A DNA stretch of 20,230 nucleotides, taken from assembly GCA_910579305.1 (NCBI GenBank), contig CAJTTA010000039.1, positions 1 through 20,230 on the forward strand, read 5' to 3'. Below are positions 1-6,678 of this stretch, one piece after another (the first letter of the stretch is position 1; the number at the start of each line of letters is the position of its first letter). The notes under the pieces are model-generated. The model was not told the origin of the DNA, did no database searches, and saw nothing but the letters and a program-made list of their open reading frames with translations. Origin of the DNA: an uncultured Muribaculaceae bacterium. GTDB lineage: Bacteria; Bacteroidota; Bacteroidia; Bacteroidales; Muribaculaceae. Both the position numbers and the translations under genes were made by a program.

Positions 1-245
1 GGAATCAGTCCTAATTTTTTGAGACCTCAAAAAGTTTTATCGGACAGCAATAATATTTTATAGGGCAAGAGGCATGGGCGGGTATCAGCGATGAATCTGT
101 ATCTGCCGGAGCACATCACAGCACGCGGAGCGAATTTCCTGCAGGATTTCTTCGGTGTGTCGTTTTTTTATACTAACTTTGCTTGAACAAAAAATATAAG
201 GAAAGAATTATATCATAGAGAACGCAAATAACCCATAAAATTATT
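1..245. other. Left-edge intergenic region, no confident gene
   Basis: I find no gene I can support here. A short inverted repeat at 16-33 (TTTTTGA, four-base loop, TCAAAAA, then GTTTTA) could be the terminator of a gene lying left of the window. A 31-codon ATG ORF runs from 91 to 186 and uses codons like those of real genes nearby, but it ends inside the pgi promoter box. It could be a remnant or chance. Confidence 0.4.
151..181 (+). promoter_or_regulatory. Probable pgi promoter (Bacteroidota type)
   Basis: TAACTTTG at 174-181 fits the Bacteroidota -7 consensus TAnnTTTG. Nineteen bases upstream is TTCG at 151-154, a weak match to the -33 TTTG. Transcription would begin near 188, leaving a leader of about 58 nt before pgi. 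Confidence 0.55.
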
Positions 246-1583
246 ATGAAGACTATCGCTATCGACATTAAGCATGCCCTTTGTTTTGCCGGCCAGGAGC
301 GCTACGACGCAATCGAGCCGGAAGCAGTGAAAGGTATTGACAATCTTAATAACAACACCGGCGCCGGCAACGATTTCCACGGCTGGGTCAACCTCCCCTC
401 CGAAATCTCGCAGGCTCATATCGACGACATAAACGCCACTGCGGCTTCCCTTGCCGGAAAGTGCGACTACGTGGTGTGCATCGGCATCGGCGGTTCCTAT
501 CTCGGCGCTAAAGCCGTGATAGAGGCCCTTTCCGATTCATTTGCGGCCTATGCCCCCAAGGGCGGGCATCCGCGTGTGCTCTTCGCCGGCCAGAATATAG
601 GCGAGGACTACCTTGCCGAGCTGCAGAGCCTGCTCAAGGGCCAGCGCTTCGGCATAATAGTCATCTCCAAGAGCGGCACCACTACGGAGCCGGCCATAGC
701 ATTCCGTCTGCTCAAGGAGCAGCTTGAGAATCAGGTGGGCAAGGAAGCAGCCCGTGAGCTCATCGTGGCAATAACCGATGCGTCACGCGGCGCGCTCCGC
801 ACGCTGGCCGACACCGAGGGCTACAAGACTTTCATAATCCCCGACAATGTGGGTGGCCGTTTCTCGGTGCTCACCCCCGTAGGGCTGCTTCCCATAGCAG
901 TGGCCGGGTTCGACATCGCCCGCCTCGTGGCCGGTGCCCGCGCAATGCAGGACTCCACTCTCCACGCAGGACCCTCCAACCCTGCCGAGACCTACGCCAT
1001 AATGCGCAACTCCCTCTATCGCAGCGGCAAGAAGATAGAGATACTTGTCAACTTCAACCCCAAGCTCCACTACTTCGCCGAGTGGTGGAAGCAGCTCTAC
1101 GGAGAGAGCGAGGGCAAGGAGGGCAAGGGCATCTTCCCCGCCTCGGTAGATCTCACCACCGACCTCCACTCCATGGGCCAGTGGATGCAGCAGGGAGAGC
1201 GCACGATCTTTGAGACGGTCATCTCTGTGGAAAATAGCAACTGCGAGCTTCGCATACCCGGCGACAAGGATAATCTCGACGGACTCAATTATCTCGCCGG
1301 ACGCCGCGTGGATGAGGTGAACAAGATGGCCGAGCTCGGCACCCGCATAGCCCACGTGGAGGGCGAGGTGCCCGTGATCAAGCTCACCATTCCCCAGCTT
1401 GATGAGCACACGCTCGGTGAGCTTATCTACTTCTTTGAGAAGGCATGCGGTATCTCAGGCTACATCCTGGGTGTCAACCCCTTCGATCAGCCCGGCGTGG
1501 AGGCTTACAAGAAGAACATGTTTGCTCTCCTTGAGAAGCCCGGCCACGAAGAGGCCACGAAGGCCATCCAGGCTAAGATTTAG
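246..1583 (+). CDS. pgi: Glucose-6-phosphate isomerase
   Basis: This cytoplasmic enzyme interconverts glucose 6-phosphate and fructose 6-phosphate in glycolysis and gluconeogenesis. The 445-residue product has the length of the short bacterial PGI form. Two SIS-type sugar-phosphate folds are visible: CIGIGGSYLGAKA near 78-90 and the phosphate-binding SKSGTTTEP at 141-149. The first family signature, GGRFSVLTPVG, lies at 203-213. The expected catalytic residues are Glu287 in YGESEGK, His308 in DLHSMGQ and the lysine after NPFDQPGVEAYK near 422. The start is the first ATG after a good promoter box. The gene appears to be transcribed alone, since a hairpin with a T tract follows the stop. The reading frame is intact. 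The assignment is secure. Confidence 0.97.
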   Translation: MKTIAIDIKHALCFAGQERYDAIEPEAVKGIDNLNNNTGAGNDFHGWVNLPSEISQAHIDDINATAASLAGKCDYVVCIGIGGSYLGAKAVIEALSDSFAAYAPKGGHPRVLFAGQNIGEDYLAELQSLLKGQRFGIIVISKSGTTTEPAIAFRLLKEQLENQVGKEAARELIVAITDASRGALRTLADTEGYKTFIIPDNVGGRFSVLTPVGLLPIAVAGFDIARLVAGARAMQDSTLHAGPSNPAETYAIMRNSLYRSGKKIEILVNFNPKLHYFAEWWKQLYGESEGKEGKGIFPASVDLTTDLHSMGQWMQQGERTIFETVISVENSNCELRIPGDKDNLDGLNYLAGRRVDEVNKMAELGTRIAHVEGEVPVIKLTIPQLDEHTLGELIYFFEKACGISGYILGVNPFDQPGVEAYKKNMFALLEKPGHEEATKAIQAKI

Positions 1584-1602
1584 GATTAGAATTTTGTTTT
1601 CA

Positions 1603-1610
1603 TACCTTTG
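1603..1610 (+). promoter_or_regulatory. TAnnTTTG box downstream of pgi
   Basis: TACCTTTG matches the Bacteroidota -7 consensus. TTTA at 1579-1582, twenty bases upstream, is a partial -33 match. It is the best promoter candidate for the beta-barrel gene at 1720, but the start site it predicts (about 1617) coincides with the base of the next hairpin, so its role is uncertain. Confidence 0.4.
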
Positions 1611-1615
1611 TAACC

Positions 1616-1657
1616 GGAAGGAGCTGAGTCGCGATGACACGGCTTCTTCCATTTTTT
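1616..1657 (+). terminator. Stem-loop with T tract after pgi
   Basis: An imperfect 15-bp stem pairs 1616-1630 (starting GGAAGGAGC) with 1636-1650 (ending CTTCTTCC) around the loop GCGAT. It has one A-A mismatch and two G-U pairs. ATTTTTT follows at 1651-1657. This looks like the intrinsic terminator of pgi. Because it directly follows a promoter-like box, it could instead be a 5'-end hairpin on the downstream mRNA. Confidence 0.6.
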
Positions 1658-1719
1658 AATGAACAATCTTATTGCCGCAATTGTTAATAATTTAGAAAAT
1701 CATCAATACAGTGAAGACT

Positions 1720-2244
1720 ATGAAAAAATTTGTACTTGCTATTGCGGCTGTGATTGCCCTCGCCGTTTCGGCTTCTGCGCAGAAGGCCGAACTCCAATTG
1801 AGTTATGGTGGCTTCACGCAGATGGATGCCACAGACATGCACGATGACTGGAGCGGTGTGAACAATGCCTGGGGCGCTGTGACCGCGGGCCTTAATTTCC
1901 GCGTGGCTCCCAAATTCTGGCTCGGTCCCTCTTACTCTTTCTCCTCATGCACTACCAAGGGTGGCCACGATGCCAGCCACATAGCATATCATGTGATCAT
2001 GCTCAACGCCCGATATGAATACTGGCGCAACAGCATCGTCAAGCTCTATGGCCATGTGGGTCTTGGCGCCGACATAAGCTACTTGCAGCCCAGGCATGGC
2101 GATAACTACTCCAAGGGCTACTTCGCATTCCAGATCTCTCCGCTCGGCGCGCAGATAGATCTCAGCCGCAATGTCTCTATCTTCGGTGAGATAGGCTTCG
2201 GCGCGCAGGGTCTCGCCCAGATGGGCTTCCGTTTCGGCCTCTGA
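1720..2244 (+). CDS. Small outer-membrane beta-barrel protein
   Basis: This is a probable outer-membrane protein of 174 residues with no recognised specific function. An N-terminal signal peptide (MKKFVLAIAAVIALAVSASA, cleaved before QKAE) is followed by alternating strands rich in Gly, Tyr and Phe. Examples are LNARYEYW near 95-102, GHVGLGADISYL near 111-122 and FGEIGFGAQG near 155-164. The chain ends in MGFRFGL, as expected for an eight-strand OmpW/OprF-like or 'outer membrane beta-barrel' family member. I chose the ATG at 1720 over a GTG nine bases upstream because it starts a clean MKK signal peptide. It seems monocistronic, with hairpins on both sides. The class is fairly sure; the function is unknown. 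Confidence 0.8.
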   Translation: MKKFVLAIAAVIALAVSASAQKAELQLSYGGFTQMDATDMHDDWSGVNNAWGAVTAGLNFRVAPKFWLGPSYSFSSCTTKGGHDASHIAYHVIMLNARYEYWRNSIVKLYGHVGLGADISYLQPRHGDNYSKGYFAFQISPLGAQIDLSRNVSIFGEIGFGAQGLAQMGFRFGL

Positions 2245-2264
2245 CGCAAATATGTTCATGTAAG

Positions 2265-2297
2265 AAAACACGCCTATTCATGTAAATAGAGTGTTTT
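2265..2297 (+). terminator. Probable terminator of the beta-barrel gene
   Basis: A stem pairs AAAACAC (2265-2271) with GTGTTTT (2291-2297). After a small internal bulge it continues as CTATT (2274-2278) with AATAG (2285-2289). A six-base loop closes it, and T-rich AGTTTTA follows. It lies 20 bases after the stop codon. Confidence 0.6.
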
Positions 2298-2309
2298 AGT
2301 TTTACTTAT

Positions 2310-2344
2310 GCCTCCGCCGGCCCTGATTAGGGGCGGGTGGAGGC
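2310..2344. other. GC-rich hairpin without T tract
   Basis: Bases 2310-2323 (GCCTCCGCCGGCCC) pair with 2331-2344 (GGGCGGGTGGAGGC) across a seven-base loop, with one G-U pair and one G-G mismatch. The stem is much more stable than the first hairpin 13 bases upstream, but TATATGTG follows rather than a T run. It could be a second termination or RNA 3'-end protection element. Confidence 0.5.
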
Positions 2345-2580
2345 TATATGTGTGCGGCAGATCGAGCCGTTTGTGATTGAACGTCTCGCAAATTATGCCC
2401 CGAGTTTTTTAAATGGAGGCAGGTAGAAGTCATTATTAGTCCGGTATGTGATAGATTTTTTTACAAATTAAATTTTATTAACAAAGTAGGGGGGTAATTG
2501 GAGAATTTTAACTAATTTTGCGGCCAAAGCATTTTCTTATTGATACTATTAGCTTAATATCATATAAAAACTCATTACAG
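2345..2580. other. AT-rich intergenic stretch and leader of the exported cluster
   Basis: Together with the two hairpins before it, this fills the 336-base gap between genes. I see no ORF with coding character. Its only clear signal is the promoter box at 2513-2520, leaving a leader of roughly 55 nt before the ATG at 2581. Confidence 0.5.
2513..2520 (+). promoter_or_regulatory. Probable promoter of the exported-protein cluster
   Basis: TAATTTTG exactly matches the -7 consensus TAnnTTTG. No good TTTG is found 19-20 bases upstream, so the promoter may be weak or need an activator. It also argues against the in-frame TTG at 2518 as the start of the next gene, since that codon overlaps the box. 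Confidence 0.55.
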
Positions 2581-3105
2581 ATGCGCAATCTTAAATTTAT
2601 CATTATTTGTTTGCTTGCCTGTATCTCCGTGATGCCGGACGCCGCTGCAAAGAAGTACAAATGGAGCTATGGTTCTCATGCACTGGAAGTGTACACCACC
2701 GGCCAGGGAGCCGGGCGCACACAGCTTGTGAAGGCCTGGGCTGTGGCAAAAAATGCCGACAAAGCCATAGAGCAGGCCAAAATGGATGCCGTGACTGCGG
2801 CTCTTTTCACCGGAATACCTTTTGATGCACGCACTCACGGCATGGGAGTGTCAAATCTTCAGCCTCTTGTGAAGGAGGAGCAATACCGTGAGTATCAGAC
2901 CCTCTTCGACGATTTCTTCAAGAAGGGCGACTTCATGCAATTCGTGCGCGACGTGAATTCGGCCTATCCTTCGGGCGAGAACAATGTCTCGGTCTCCGGA
3001 GGACGCAGAGTTGGGGTGAACCTCGTGGTGGACTATCCCGGTCTGCGCCACTGGCTCGAACAGAACGGAATCACAAAGGGTCTCGGCGGTCATTTCCGTA
3101 ATTGA
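2581..3105 (+). CDS. Exported LPP20-like protein, unknown role
   Basis: The 174-residue protein has a signal peptide, MRNLKFIIICLLACISVMPDAAA, probably cleaved near residue 23, so it acts in the periplasm or envelope. The mature part contains LVKAWAVAKNADKAIEQAKMDA at 49-70. This resembles the helix of LPP20 and FlgT N-terminal domains, where alanine-rich AIEQAK repeats follow a strand. A second part, VGVNLVVDYPGLRHWLEQNGI near 144-164, ends in GLGGHF. From memory, unverified here, Bacteroides genomes carry a similar uncharacterised protein beside DUF6175 genes. The ATG at 2581 is preferred because the upstream TTG lies inside the promoter. It is the first gene of the cluster. LPP20-like is an inference; the biological function is unknown. 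Confidence 0.8.
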   Translation: MRNLKFIIICLLACISVMPDAAAKKYKWSYGSHALEVYTTGQGAGRTQLVKAWAVAKNADKAIEQAKMDAVTAALFTGIPFDARTHGMGVSNLQPLVKEEQYREYQTLFDDFFKKGDFMQFVRDVNSAYPSGENNVSVSGGRRVGVNLVVDYPGLRHWLEQNGITKGLGGHFRN

Positions 3106-3120
3106 TGGGCGAAATTACGG
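3096..3120 (+). other. Intercistronic hairpin spanning a stop codon
   Basis: CCGTAATT at 3096-3103 pairs perfectly with AATTACGG at 3113-3120 over a nine-base loop. The stop codon at 3103-3105 sits at the loop edge. There is no T tract, so it is more likely an mRNA stability or processing element than a terminator. Confidence 0.4.
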
Positions 3121-3154
3121 TCTGCTTAACAACATTTATCACACATACATATTT

Positions 3155-4123
3155 ATGAATATCAAGAAATTACTGCTTTCACTGCTTCTCCTCGTGGCCA
3201 CAGGCATATCCCTTTGTGCCGCCGATGCCAAGAAACCGAAGATCATGGTGTTTCCCGCCGATGACTGGTGCATGCGCAAGGGCTACACCATCGACGGCAA
3301 GATGCCGGATTATGAAAAAGCCCTGCAGGATCCCGACATGGACGGAGCCGTGGCTGTGATGGGCGACATAATGGCCGAAATGGGCTACGAGATGTTTTCG
3401 CTCAAGCAGGAGCTCAAGCAGATCCACACGGAAGGGGCCTACGATATGGCCGTGACCTCCAAGGCCGACGGCATGGTGCAGGAGAGCGACCGCGACCTCG
3501 TGACCCGCACTGTGGCCGCCGACTTCATCGTGGAGCTCTCGCTCGACAACAAGCCATTCGGAGCCAGACGCACCATAGAATTTAAGGCTCAGACCATCGA
3601 TGCCGCTTCCCGCAAGATCCTTCACGGTGACATAGGTTCATCCTCGGCCTCAAGCGCTCCGGTGCCGGTGCTCGTAAAGGAGGCTGTGGGCGGATTCATC
3701 GACAATTTCTGCCACAAGATCGACCTCGCCTTCACCAATATAGAGCAGAACGGCCGCGAAGGCTCCATAGTCTTCAAGATTGCCGACGACTGCCCCCTCT
3801 GCTTTGAGGATGAGGTGAGTGTGGACGGAGAGAGAGGCGAGCTTGCCGAGTATATTACCTATTGGCTCGAGGAGCATGCCATAGACGGCAACTGCTCGCT
3901 CAATCAGAAGAGCCGCGAGACTCTCCGCTACGACCAGGTGCGCTTCCCTCTCTTCGCAGCAGTGGCTGCCGGGGGATTCGGCTCCAAGAAGGGCAAGGTG
4001 AAATCACAGACCATGGAGAGCTTCGTGTCTCCCATAGCCCGCGATCTGGCCCGCTTCAATGTGAGTGTCACCACAGTGCCCATAGGCCAGGGTTCTGTAT
4101 ATATCGTGCTTGGCGGCCGCTGA
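3155..4123 (+). CDS. Exported DUF6175-like protein
   Basis: The 322-residue protein begins with a signal peptide, MNIKKLLLSLLLLVATGISLCA. The mature start, KKPKIMVFPADDWCMRKGY at 26-44, matches the opening I remember for DUF6175 proteins of Bacteroidales. It also has the strand-then-helix look of TolB/CsgG-type N-terminal domains. A helical part with FSLKQELKQI follows near 81-90, then strands ADFIVELSL (122-130) and RRTIEFKAQTIDAAS (138-152), and a serine/alanine-rich turn at 162-169. A DCPLC pair of cysteines lies at 212-216. The gene sits 49 bases after its neighbour with no clear promoter between, suggesting one operon. The family label is from recall and could be checked by profile search. 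Its function is unknown. Confidence 0.8.
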   Translation: MNIKKLLLSLLLLVATGISLCAADAKKPKIMVFPADDWCMRKGYTIDGKMPDYEKALQDPDMDGAVAVMGDIMAEMGYEMFSLKQELKQIHTEGAYDMAVTSKADGMVQESDRDLVTRTVAADFIVELSLDNKPFGARRTIEFKAQTIDAASRKILHGDIGSSSASSAPVPVLVKEAVGGFIDNFCHKIDLAFTNIEQNGREGSIVFKIADDCPLCFEDEVSVDGERGELAEYITYWLEEHAIDGNCSLNQKSRETLRYDQVRFPLFAAVAAGGFGSKKGKVKSQTMESFVSPIARDLARFNVSVTTVPIGQGSVYIVLGGR

Positions 4124-4160
4124 TGCGAGCCGGTTATATATCTGCACATCTTTTCAATAA

Positions 4161-4186
4161 GCTTCCCTATTGCCCCAAGGGGAAGC
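4161..4186 (+). other. Intercistronic hairpin
   Basis: GCTTCCC (4161-4167) pairs with GGGAAGC (4180-4186); CCCC and GGGG inside offer an alternative pairing. It lies between two cluster genes, 22 bases before the next ATG, and has no T tract. It may affect relative expression or RNA cleavage. Confidence 0.4.
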
Positions 4187-4208
4187 CGCTAAATCAACAT
4201 TTGTCATC

Positions 4209-5147
4209 ATGAAGAAAATATCATTATTGCTGCTTGCCGCCCTTTGCCATATAGCTCTGCTGGCGCAGTCGGCCCTCCCGTCGCAGGTAGTGCTCACTCC
4301 CTATGTGGTGAATGACGCATCCACACCCGGTGCCGACAAGGTGCTTCTTGACAAGCTCAACCGCATTGTCACTAAATATGGAGTGAGTTCCGACAGCGGA
4401 CTCGGCTCACCGTTCATCATCACCGGCCATGCCATAGAGCTCAACCGCGAGACCACCGCTACCGTGCCGCCGCACATGGCCGTGGATCTCACGCTCACGC
4501 TCTACATAGGCAATGGCGAGGAGGGCATCCTCTTCTCCACATGCAGCATGAATCTGCGCGGCGTGGGCAATAACCTCGACAAGGCGTATGCCGCCGCCTT
4601 CAAGAGGCTGGACGTGAACGATCCCGAACTCTCGGCCGCCATCGAGGAGGGGCGCTCGCGCATAGCCAGGTATTATGCGGAGGCCGGCCCGGGCCTGATA
4701 CGCAAGGCCGAGGCCTTCGCCGCGGTTGGGAATTATGCCGATGCCTACGGAGTGTTGCTGCGCATCCCGCCCGTGTGTCCGCAGTATGAGCAGGCACAGG
4801 ATATGGTGCTCTCCCTGGTATATAAGGAAGCAGAGTCATATAATGGCGACATACTTGCCGAGGCGCGTGCCGCATGGAGCGCGAGTCCCGATGAGGCCGG
4901 TGCGGCAGAGGCCGCGAGAATCCTGGCCGGTATGCAGAATGTAAGCGCCAAGATGCGCGCGGCCGCCGACGCTCTCATGAAAGAGATGTCAGGCCGGATG
5001 CAGAAGGTGGATGACGCCGAGCGTGCCGCCCGGAAGAAGAGAGAGGAAAATGCTCATGCCGAGCGCATGGCGGCGATAAATGACGCTACGAAAGTGGCCG
5101 TGGCCCGGGCGCAGAACAGGCCTGCGTATCACATCCACTGGTGGTGA
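4209..5147 (+). CDS. Exported TolB/CsgG-like protein with TPR-like and coiled-coil tail
   Basis: The 312-residue product has a signal peptide, MKKISLLLLAALCHIALLA. Residues 24-135 alternate strands and helices in the manner of CsgG/TolB N-terminal domains: QVVLTPYVV, LLDKLNRIVTKYGV, FIITGHAIEL, then a long strand DLTLTLYIG and a GVGNNLDKAYAAAFKRL helix. Residues 155-200 look like one or two TPR units (AEAFAAVGNYADAYGVLLRIPP). Residues 245-300 are a charged, alanine-rich helix that is probably a coiled coil. The protein ends in HIHWW. The ATG at 4209 is preferred over an upstream TTG because it starts the signal peptide. The domain reading is by eye. The function is unknown, but position and export link it to the cluster. 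Confidence 0.78.
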   Translation: MKKISLLLLAALCHIALLAQSALPSQVVLTPYVVNDASTPGADKVLLDKLNRIVTKYGVSSDSGLGSPFIITGHAIELNRETTATVPPHMAVDLTLTLYIGNGEEGILFSTCSMNLRGVGNNLDKAYAAAFKRLDVNDPELSAAIEEGRSRIARYYAEAGPGLIRKAEAFAAVGNYADAYGVLLRIPPVCPQYEQAQDMVLSLVYKEAESYNGDILAEARAAWSASPDEAGAAEAARILAGMQNVSAKMRAAADALMKEMSGRMQKVDDAERAARKKREENAHAERMAAINDATKVAVARAQNRPAYHIHWW

Positions 5148-5184
5148 GAGGCAACTACTGATTAACCTATTATAACCAGAATTT

Positions 5185-6666
5185 ATGAACAGATTTCTGA
5201 AAGTGGCCTTCTGCTGTCTGCTCGCGTCACTCGCGGTGCTGCCGGCTCAGGCTGCAAAGCCTTTCTATGACTCAAAGAGCTGGATAGTGAATGTGGCCGG
5301 CGATCCATCGTTTCTTATATCCAACGGCTTCGAATCGAAAGTGAATCCGGTGGCGTTGCAAGTGCCACATCTTAATCAAAAACCCACCGCGGCGTTGTGC
5401 CGGGAGATTGCCGCCGATCTTACGCAACGCGGAATAGGCAAGAAGATGATCGATGCCTTGACGGGCAACGGCAAGAATGATGCCGTGCTGCGCCGCCTGG
5501 CTTTGGCCAACGCCCAGCGTCAGGATGTGGAGCTCGGCACATCCACCATGCGTTTTGAGAGCGGCGATGCTCTCGACAATCTTCTGGCTGACGACTACCT
5601 GCCTATCCTTATGCACAATTACATCGTGCTCACATACACGCAGACCAAGACCGATAGTAAAGGCAAAGTCTCCTACAAGGATTATTACGCCATCTTCCAT
5701 GTTGATATAAATGCCGAAGAGGCGTTTGATATAGTGAGCAGCATATCCGACCCTTCTCGCTACAGCCGCCTTAAGTATCCGGTGTCGGTATGCGCTTTCG
5801 GCGAGGCCTCCACGCCTGAGAAGACCGAGAAGAAGATAGCGAAGAGTGTGCCCGGCCTTGCGGTGCGCGGCGTGCTGCTCAAGCGCAATCCCGCCCGCAT
5901 AAGCATAGGCAAGAACGCCGGCCTGAAGAAAGGCGACCTTGTGAGTATATATTCCCAGCGTGTGGACAAGAATGGCAACTACTACTCCAAGCGCATAAGC
6001 CGCGCCCGTGTGTGCGGTGTGTGGGACAATGAGGCTCAGGTCAACTTCGAGGCCAACACTGCCGGCAATCGTAAGAACGGCGATGTGGTGGTGCGCACCC
6101 CTGACAGCAAATCCCGCGTAGGACTGATGGCCACATACACTCCTCACGTATGGGGCGGACAGATCCTTCTGGACACCAAGAGCGGCTTCGCGCGTTCAGG
6201 CATAGTGCATCACTTCCTTATGGATTTCGCCTTCTCGATGACCGACAAGCCCGGCACAAAATTCATACGCCTGGATGATCTTTCACACGAATACAAGGCT
6301 CCGATGTTCTTCAATTTCGGCATGGGCTACGGCCTGAGCAAGACCTTTGTGGGCTTCTTCGATGTCATGCCCTTCTTCCTGGTGCAATACGAACTGGCAC
6401 CCATGATAGATTTCGACAGCCTGAAGGACAGTCTCGGCGAAAATCCTTCCGACGACGGAGGCAAAATGCCGCTGGGCTCTGCTGTAAGAATCCCTCTCGG
6501 ACTGCGCTTCAGCTTCAACATGGGCTATCCCGTGAGACTCGCCCTTGAGGCAGGCTATGCATTTAATTTCGGTATAGGCGACGACTACAAGATCGTGAAG
6601 CAGGCATGTGATTATCTCGGCGCCAAGCGCAACGGAGCGTTTATAAATCTCGGTCTAACTTTCTAA
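5185..6666 (+). CDS. Exported protein with SH3-like middle and C-terminal beta-barrel
   Basis: This 493-residue protein has a signal peptide ending near AQA-AKPF (residues 22-24). Three regions follow. Residues 25-210 form a mixed alpha/beta domain containing DDYLPILMHNYIVLTY (136-151) and the strand YYAIFHVDI (167-175). Residues 225-305 contain NPARISIGKNAGLKKGDLVSIY (235-256), which resembles the C-terminal SH3-like domain of flagellar FlgT. Residues 312-493 are amphipathic, glycine- and aromatic-rich strands ending in AFINLGLTF, typical of an outer-membrane barrel with a terminal Phe. It therefore probably sits in the outer membrane with a large periplasmic part. It begins 37 bases after its neighbour and ends 12 bases before the next gene. 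The function is not known, and the domain calls need profile support. Confidence 0.8.
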   Translation: MNRFLKVAFCCLLASLAVLPAQAAKPFYDSKSWIVNVAGDPSFLISNGFESKVNPVALQVPHLNQKPTAALCREIAADLTQRGIGKKMIDALTGNGKNDAVLRRLALANAQRQDVELGTSTMRFESGDALDNLLADDYLPILMHNYIVLTYTQTKTDSKGKVSYKDYYAIFHVDINAEEAFDIVSSISDPSRYSRLKYPVSVCAFGEASTPEKTEKKIAKSVPGLAVRGVLLKRNPARISIGKNAGLKKGDLVSIYSQRVDKNGNYYSKRISRARVCGVWDNEAQVNFEANTAGNRKNGDVVVRTPDSKSRVGLMATYTPHVWGGQILLDTKSGFARSGIVHHFLMDFAFSMTDKPGTKFIRLDDLSHEYKAPMFFNFGMGYGLSKTFVGFFDVMPFFLVQYELAPMIDFDSLKDSLGENPSDDGGKMPLGSAVRIPLGLRFSFNMGYPVRLALEAGYAFNFGIGDDYKIVKQACDYLGAKRNGAFINLGLTF

Positions 6667-6678
6667 TCCCCACGCAAG

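Noticed and set aside
1659..1847. 62-codon plus-strand frame with several cysteines (ICTCYCGCDCPRRFGFC)
   Set aside because: It overlaps, out of frame, the signal-peptide region of the barrel gene starting at 1720, which has much better coding features. The cysteines arise from reading the Ala/Val codons out of frame.
2518..2580. Upstream TTG start for the first cluster gene
   Set aside because: The TTG overlaps the promoter box, so it would not be transcribed. The ATG at 2581 begins a proper signal peptide.
5272..6147. 291-codon minus-strand frame opposite the barrel-containing gene
   Set aside because: The plus-strand frame has a signal peptide, a continuous domain layout and operon spacing. 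The antisense product looks like random His/Ala-rich sequence.
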